A stretch of 17,117 nt of DNA, from assembly GCA_937871635.1 (NCBI GenBank), contig CALMNS010000623.1, positions 1-17,117 on the forward strand, read 5' to 3'. The notes below the pieces were generated by a model that was not told the DNA's origin, did no database searches, and was given only the letters and a program-made list of their open reading frames with translations. Below, one piece after another: positions 12,864 through 17,117 of this stretch. The stretch's first letter is position 1; each line of letters starts with the position of its first letter. Origin of the DNA: an uncultured Solirubrobacter sp. (GTDB lineage Bacteria; Actinomycetota; Thermoleophilia; Solirubrobacterales; Solirubrobacteraceae). Position numbers and translations under genes: made by a program.

Positions 12864-14462
12864 ATGTCCTCGTCCGCCTCCTCCCCTCCCTCCTCCCCCG
12901 CTCCCACGCCGGCCCGGCGCTCAGGCGGCTCCGTGCTGTTCCGCAACTCGTTCGCGGTGACCGCCGCCCTGATCACGGGATACGTGTTCAGCTTCATCCT
13001 CGCGCCGATCATGCTGGCCCGCCTCGGACTTGCGCAGTTCGGTGTATGGGCGGTCACGGGCGCCTTCGCCATGTACGCGGGCCTGATGGATCTCGGGATC
13101 ACTCGCGGCCTCGGCCGATTCGTGGCGTTCTACGAGGCGAGCGGCGACCGTCGGGCCGTTCAGCAGTGCTTCACGCTTGGGCTCATGGCCGTGACGTTCG
13201 TCGGCCTGGTGGCCGGAACGGCCGGCTTCTTCGCGGCCGCGCCGGTGACTCACGCACTCGACGATGTGCTCACCGTGCCGCAGATGCGTGTCGTCCTGCT
13301 CTCGGCCGTGGGCATCTCCGCGCTCAACGCCTACCGCTCCGTGATGCGGGCGGTGCCGGAAGGCATGGAGCAGTTCATCCCCCCGAACATCGCGGAGGTG
13401 TGCTTCAACGTCACGAACTTCGCCCTCAGCATCGCGGCGCTGGTCGTATCGAACGATCTGGCGGTCTATGCCGTCGCCAACGTGGTGGCCGGCGTCCTGG
13501 GTCTCGGGTTCGCCTACGCCTCGCTGCGGTCGGTCGTCGGTCCTCCCCGTCTGCGCTTGCCGCCACGGCCCCTGGTCAAAGAGGTCCTGGCCTTCTCGGC
13601 GAAGAACCAGGTCTCCTGGATCGGGGACCTCAGCACCGGGCAGGGGGCCAAGATCATCATCGCGGTGTTCCTCGACGTCCGGATCGCGGGCGCCTACGAC
13701 CTCGCAAGCCGCGCCGTGCTGGCCGCCAAGTCAGTGGCGGTCATGAGCGTGGCGGCGATGGTGCCCACCGCCACCGCGCGCATCGTCAAGGACGGCAAGG
13801 GGGTCATCGCCGACTTCTACCGGCACTACAACACCCGATCGATGTCGGTGTCGTTTCCCTTGCTCATCTTCCTGTCCGCCAGCGCCCCCGCCCTGCTCGT
13901 GGCCTGGCTCGACGAAGTGCCCAAGGACTCCGTCGCGGTGTTCGTGGCGCTGACATTGGCCAACTGCGTCAACCTCAGCACGGGCGTCGCCTACGCCTTG
14001 TCGCTGGGCGAGGGGCGGGCCGGGATGATCGCCGGCGTGTCGGCGCTCACGGCCGTGGTGACGGTCGCCTTCATGCTGGCGCTCACGCCGGTGTTCGGCA
14101 TCTGGGGCGTCGCGACCGGCAGCGTCGTCGGCATCGTCACCGGCTGCGTCGTCTTCCTCGTCTACTTCCATCGCCAGCACGGCATCCCGGCCCGGGTCTA
14201 CGCCCGATCGGTCGGGCTTCCCGCGGTCGTCGCACTCGTCCCCGCCCTTCCGATCGCCCTCTCGTGGCTGCTGATCAGCGTGCCGGACGGCCGCCTGCCC
14301 GCAGCGCTGATCAGCGCGGCCGACGCGGCCTTCTACTGCGTCGTCTACGCGACGCTGGCTGAGCGATTGGACATGCTGCCGGACAAGCTGCGGCCTGGCA
14401 GCCTCCGGCGGGCGATCCTCGTCCGACACCGCCGAAAGCGCAACCCGGTCGGCGCGAGCTGA
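12864..14462 (+). CDS. polysaccharide flippase (Wzx/MVF-type oligosaccharide exporter)
   Basis: A 532-aa polytopic membrane protein with roughly twelve or more hydrophobic segments, of the Wzx / polysaccharide biosynthesis transporter type that flips lipid-linked oligosaccharides across the plasma membrane. The N-terminal tail (1-23) is Ser/Pro-rich. The first helices include VLFRNSFAVTAALITGY (24-40) and SFILAPIMLARLGLAQFGVW (43-62), the latter with the common ARLG-x-x-x-FG-W motif, followed by MDLGITRGLGRFVAFY. Another mark is SWIGDLSTGQGAKIIIAVFL. A basic tail (VRHRRKRNP) ends the protein. No clear Shine-Dalgarno precedes the ATG; a GTG at 12933 preceded by AGGCGG would remove the low-complexity tail. 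The 111-bp gap upstream (12753-12863) holds no gene. Between two glycosyltransferases, it should export the unit they build. Confidence 0.88.
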   Translation: MSSSASSPPSSPAPTPARRSGGSVLFRNSFAVTAALITGYVFSFILAPIMLARLGLAQFGVWAVTGAFAMYAGLMDLGITRGLGRFVAFYEASGDRRAVQQCFTLGLMAVTFVGLVAGTAGFFAAAPVTHALDDVLTVPQMRVVLLSAVGISALNAYRSVMRAVPEGMEQFIPPNIAEVCFNVTNFALSIAALVVSNDLAVYAVANVVAGVLGLGFAYASLRSVVGPPRLRLPPRPLVKEVLAFSAKNQVSWIGDLSTGQGAKIIIAVFLDVRIAGAYDLASRAVLAAKSVAVMSVAAMVPTATARIVKDGKGVIADFYRHYNTRSMSVSFPLLIFLSASAPALLVAWLDEVPKDSVAVFVALTLANCVNLSTGVAYALSLGEGRAGMIAGVSALTAVVTVAFMLALTPVFGIWGVATGSVVGIVTGCVVFLVYFHRQHGIPARVYARSVGLPAVVALVPALPIALSWLLISVPDGRLPAALISAADAAFYCVVYATLAERLDMLPDKLRPGSLRRAILVRHRRKRNPVGAS

Positions 14463-14466
14463 CCGG

Positions 14467-14517
14467 ACGCTCACGCCGAGTCGGCTCCCCGGCGGGGACG
14501 AACCGACGCGGTAGCGT
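14467..14517 (+). terminator. imperfect long hairpin between flippase and GT2 genes
   Basis: Starting five bases after the flippase stop, three nested arm pairs can form: ACGCT/AGCGT (14467-14471 with 14513-14517), GTCGG/CCGAC (14480-14484 with 14503-14507) and CCCC/GGGG (14487-14490 with 14494-14497). Internal loops separate the arms and no T tract follows. It could terminate or attenuate transcription before GT2. Nothing else is seen in the 118-bp gap (14463-14580) apart from a GGGA stretch before the GT2 start. Confidence 0.35.
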
Positions 14518-14580
14518 GGTGGGCCTGCGGCGATGACTCAGGCTGCAAGCGCCTTGCGAACCAGAACGGGATGATCGCCG

Positions 14581-15588
14581 ATGTCCACCGCCGGTACACC
14601 ACGCCCCACGTCCGTCGCGCCTCCGCGCGTCTCAATCGCGATCCCGGTGTACAACGGGGCCCGCACGATCCGTGCCTGCCTCGAGTCCGCCCTCGCGCAG
14701 ACGTACGAGCAGACCGAGATCGTCATCGTCGACAACGCGTCGACCGACGAGACCGTCGCCATCGTCGAAAGCTACGACGACCCGCGGATCCGGCTGCACC
14801 GGAACCCCCGCAACCTCGGGTTCCAGCGCAACACCAACCGTTCGATCGAGCTCTCGTCCGGCGAGTTCGTCAAGCCGCTGCACGCGGATGACCGGCTGCT
14901 GCCGGGGTGCGTCGAGCGGATGCTCGAGCTCTTCGAGGCGCACGAGCGGGTCGGTCTCGTCTTCGCTCCCCGCCAGATCGAGCTCTCGCACCCGACCGAC
15001 GCGGGCCAGCGTCAGTGGCTCGAGGTCTACGGTCGCCCCGACCGGAACTTTTCGAGCCTGCAGCGGGTCAACGACGGCCGATCCCTGCTCCGGGAGTGGC
15101 TGCGAGGCGGCATCGCGGACAACTGGGTCGGCGAACCGTCGTCCATGATGCTGCGGCGTTCGAGTCTCGAGCGGGTCGGCCTCGTCAACCTGAGGGTCGG
15201 AACCTTGTCGGACGTGGACCTGACGGTTCGGCTGATGGTCCACTACGACATCGGGTTCCTCGACGAGGAGCTCAGTGTCTTCCGCCGCGCGTACGGTGGG
15301 CTCACCGACGAGATCCACGCCGACAGCTGGCTGGATCCCCTCTGGGTGCTCGAAGGCCTCGCGGCGGACGCCGCGACGCGAGCGCCGGTACCGGTGCCGG
15401 AGCTGGCTCCCGTTCTCGCGAGGGAGCGCCGGAACGTCGCACGTCAGCTGCTGCGTACCGGGCGCCGACGGCCCGCTGAGCTCCCGGCGCGGGCTCGGCA
15501 GTTCGCGGGCTACGCGGCGTTCGCGGCACGGCGCGCCGTCGGACGCCCGCCTCGGCTGCATCCGCCGCTTGGGTCGATCGGAGGGTAG
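14581..15588 (+). CDS. GT2-family glycosyltransferase (GT-A fold)
   Basis: A 335-aa family 2 glycosyltransferase. The GT-A domain begins at about residue 16 with VSIAIPVYNGARTIRACLES (17-36), then EIVIVDNASTDETV (46-59), and FVKPLHADDRLLPGC (96-110), whose Asp-Asp is the likely metal-binding DxD equivalent. SLERVGLVNLRVG and LSDVDLTVRLMVHYDIGFLD (209-228) fit the acceptor-side loop and helix. The C-terminal third is Arg/Ala-rich and basic, which may bind the membrane surface; no transmembrane segment is obvious. The ATG follows a GGGA about ten bases upstream. It lies downstream of the flippase on the same strand and converges with the threonine aldolase gene. It probably adds one sugar of the repeat unit; donor and linkage are unknown. 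Confidence 0.9.
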   Translation: MSTAGTPRPTSVAPPRVSIAIPVYNGARTIRACLESALAQTYEQTEIVIVDNASTDETVAIVESYDDPRIRLHRNPRNLGFQRNTNRSIELSSGEFVKPLHADDRLLPGCVERMLELFEAHERVGLVFAPRQIELSHPTDAGQRQWLEVYGRPDRNFSSLQRVNDGRSLLREWLRGGIADNWVGEPSSMMLRRSSLERVGLVNLRVGTLSDVDLTVRLMVHYDIGFLDEELSVFRRAYGGLTDEIHADSWLDPLWVLEGLAADAATRAPVPVPELAPVLARERRNVARQLLRTGRRRPAELPARARQFAGYAAFAARRAVGRPPRLHPPLGSIGG

Positions 15589-15598
15589 GCAGGTTCGC

Positions 15599-15623
15599 GA
15601 GGGTGCCCTGTCGCTGCGCCCTC
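15599..15623. terminator. terminator hairpin between convergent GT2 and threonine aldolase genes
   Basis: GAGGGTGC (15599-15606) pairs with GCGCCCTC (15616-15623) through eight pairs, one of them G-U on the plus-strand RNA, around a nine-base loop, ten bases after the GT2 stop. A second short hairpin, CCGGC/GCCGG at 15652-15664, overlaps the threonine aldolase stop codon. No T tract. The position between convergent genes supports a terminator and marks the likely right end of the polysaccharide locus. Confidence 0.5.
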
Positions 15624-15655
15624 CCACTGCATCCGCTGCCCTGCCAAGGCTCCGG

Positions 15656-16708
15656 CTAGGCCGGCACGAGGGCGCCGAGCTCCGCGCGGACGTCGGCCGC
15701 GAAGGCGTCGACGTCCTCGGGCGTCGTGTCCCAGGCGCACATCCACCGCACCTCGCCCGTGCGCTCGTCCCAGACGTAGAACGGCCAGCGCTCCTGCAGG
15801 CGCTCGGTCGCCTCCGGGGGGAGGACGGCGAACACGGCGGAGGCCTGGACGGGCTGGGTGACGGTCAGGTTCGGCAGGCCGGCGACCGCGGCGGCGAGCC
15901 GGGCGGCCATGGCGTTCGCGTGTCCGGCGGTCTGCTCCCAGAGCCGGCCGGCGATGAGCGCCGAGAGCTGCGCCGAGGCGTAGCGCATCTTCGAGGCGAG
16001 CTGCATCGTCTGCTTGCGCAGGAAGCGCAGCCCGTCGTCGAGTCCGGGGGCGAGCAGCACGACGGCCTCGGCCCCGAGCAGGCCCGCCTTCGTGCCGCCG
16101 AGCGACAGCAGGTCGGCCCCGGCGTCCGTGGTGAAGGCGCGCGGCTCGACCCTGAGGGCGGCGGCGGCGTTGAAGAGCCGGGCCCCGTCGACGTGGAGGA
16201 GGAGGTCGTGGGCGTGGGCCCAGTCGGCCAGGGCGCGGACCTCGTCGACCGAGTAGACCGTCCCGAGCTCCGTGCTCTGGGTGATGGAGATCACCCGCGC
16301 CTGCCGCGCGTGCTCGTCGCCCACCATCCGAATCGTCGTCTCGGCGAGCTCGGGGGTGAGCTTCGCGCCGGGGGCCTCGACGGCGAGGAGCTTGAGGCCG
16401 GCGACCGCCTCGGGCGCCCCGCACTCGTCCGTGTGCAGGTGGGCGCTCGTCGACACGATCGCCGCGTTCCACGGCTTGCACACCGCGTGAAGGCAGAGCA
16501 CGTTGGCCGCGGTGCCGTTGAAGACGGGGAAGGCGACGGCGTCCGGACCGAAGGCGGCGCGCACGTCGTCCTGCAGCCGCGCGGTCCACGGGTCGGCGCC
16601 GTAGGCGCCGGCGTGGCCCTGGTTGGCGGCGACGACCGCGGCGAGGGCGTCCGGATGGGCGGGGGCGTAGTTGTCGGAGGCGAAGCCGCGGCGGGCAGGA
16701 CCGGTCAT
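15656..16708 (-). CDS. ltaE: low-specificity L-threonine aldolase / beta-eliminating lyase family
   Basis: A 350-aa PLP enzyme that would cleave L-threonine or L-allo-threonine to glycine and acetaldehyde. FASDNYAPAHPDAL (9-22), GHAGAYGADPWTARLQ (31-46), FPVFNGTAANVLCL (60-73), HLHTDECGAPE (90-100), LLLHVDGARLFNA (169-181, Asp174 for the pyridine nitrogen, Arg177) and LLSLGGTKAGLLGAEAVV (200-217, Schiff-base Lys207) fit the family, and length is typical. The SLGGTK form of the lysine motif matches the less-studied bacterial branch of the family, so exact substrate is less certain. The ATG overlaps the upstream SDR stop by 4 bp (ATGA), indicating coupled translation. It appears unrelated to the sugar locus. 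Confidence 0.88.
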   Translation of the reverse strand: MTGPARRGFASDNYAPAHPDALAAVVAANQGHAGAYGADPWTARLQDDVRAAFGPDAVAFPVFNGTAANVLCLHAVCKPWNAAIVSTSAHLHTDECGAPEAVAGLKLLAVEAPGAKLTPELAETTIRMVGDEHARQARVISITQSTELGTVYSVDEVRALADWAHAHDLLLHVDGARLFNAAAALRVEPRAFTTDAGADLLSLGGTKAGLLGAEAVVLLAPGLDDGLRFLRKQTMQLASKMRYASAQLSALIAGRLWEQTAGHANAMAARLAAAVAGLPNLTVTQPVQASAVFAVLPPEATERLQERWPFYVWDERTGEVRWMCAWDTTPEDVDAFAADVRAELGALVPA

Positions 16709-17117
16709 GGGTGCAGGATGACGCGCCGCCCGTTCATCGACCGCGCCGCGTCGGAGCAGATGTAGGCGAGGGCGGCGGCGACGTCGTCGGCCGCGGTGAA
16801 CGTCGCGTAGGGCTTCTCGGGGTTGGCCGCCCGCATCTCCGGCGTGAGGATGGCGTTCACCGCGACGACGTTGGCCGTGGCCGGCGCCCCGGCGAACGAG
16901 TCGGCCAGGGCGAAGGTCCAGGCCTCGGCGGCGGCCTTGGCCGCCGCGTAGGCCGCGTTCGTGCTCGTCGGCGCGACCGCCGCCTTCGAGCCGATCATCG
17001 CGAAGCGCCCTCGCCCGGAGGCGATGAGCGGCGCGCGGAAGGCGCGGCTCGTGTGCTGGAGGGTGCGGACGAGGGCGTCGTGCAGCGCCTCGGCGTCCGC
17101 GAGCGGCGCCTCGTCGA
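16705..17117 (-). CDS. short-chain dehydrogenase/reductase, N-terminus beyond window
   Basis: The frame is open from the right edge to a TGA at 16705, showing the last 136 residues. They include GRFAMIGSKAA with the likely catalytic Ser, and NAAYAAAKAAAEAW, which contains the Tyr-x3-Lys active site of classical SDRs. VVAVNAILTPEMRA follows, matching the nucleotide-binding loop after the active site, and the protein ends in SMNGRRVILHP, like the usual SDR C-terminus (normally GQ-x-x-x-VDGG). The Rossmann Gly-rich motif would lie upstream of the window. It is coupled to the threonine aldolase gene by an ATGA overlap. The substrate cannot be told. An internal ATG at 16998 is not the start, because homologous SDR sequence continues upstream of it. 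Confidence 0.85.
   Translation of the reverse strand, partial: DEAPLADAEALHDALVRTLQHTSRAFRAPLIASGRGRFAMIGSKAAVAPTSTNAAYAAAKAAAEAWTFALADSFAGAPATANVVAVNAILTPEMRAANPEKPYATFTAADDVAAALAYICSDAARSMNGRRVILHP

Noticed and set aside
15275..16765. Long plus-strand frame (496 codons) over the end of GT2 and the threonine aldolase gene
   Set aside because: It overlaps two well-supported genes and its translation is a Gly/Arg/Glu-rich shadow of the aldolase.
1..17117. CRISPR arrays, insertion sequences, att sites, tRNA or rRNA genes
   Set aside because: No regularly spaced repeats, transposase or integrase motifs, or RNA gene patterns were seen on reading either strand.

Overview
The window is about 17 kb of high-GC DNA. 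High G+C, frequent GTG starts, a PAS/SARP-type regulator and a cysteine-type L33 protein whose sequence recalls Solirubrobacterales suggest an actinobacterium, perhaps class Thermoleophilia. The taxonomic call is inference from sequence style, not a database match. No IS element, phage gene, CRISPR array, tRNA or rRNA was recognised.

Layout. The left edge holds the 5' end of rpmG (ribosomal protein L33, minus strand), a 51-codon single-pass membrane protein just upstream of it, and then a priming polyprenyl-phosphate sugar phosphotransferase (465-1994, minus). A 280-bp divergent gap separates this from a PAS/BTAD transcriptional regulator (2275-3483, plus). Two minus-strand operons follow. 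The distal one (7492 to 3523) is tightly coupled by 1-4 bp overlaps: a zinc-binding NovU/TcaB9-like C-methyltransferase, a DUF4910 aminopeptidase-like protein and a glutamate-1-semialdehyde-type aminotransferase. The proximal one (11440 to 7705) encodes an extended SDR epimerase/dehydratase, a glucose-1-phosphate cytidylyltransferase (RfbF), an RmlC-like sugar 3,5-epimerase and a homoserine-dehydrogenase-like oxidoreductase with a C-terminal SAF domain. Then, on the plus strand, come a GT4 glycosyltransferase, a Wzx-type flippase and a GT2 glycosyltransferase. The right edge is a separate minus-strand pair, low-specificity threonine aldolase and a truncated SDR, converging on the GT2 gene across a terminator-like hairpin.

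How it fits together. The central 15 kb looks like a surface-polysaccharide or glycolipid locus. RfbF would make CDP-glucose. The SDR, RmlC-like epimerase, SAF oxidoreductase, C-methyltransferase, DUF4910 protein and aminotransferase would convert it into a modified, probably branched and possibly aminated, sugar. The priming transferase would start the lipid-linked unit, the GT4 and GT2 enzymes extend it, and the flippase export it. No canonical CDP-glucose 4,6-dehydratase is present, and the only extended SDR lacks the dehydratase active-site signature. The final sugar therefore cannot be read from known CDP-dideoxysugar pathways. This seven-gene cassette is the most interesting content of the window. 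No Wzy polymerase or chain-length regulator is visible, so these lie elsewhere or the product is a single repeat unit.
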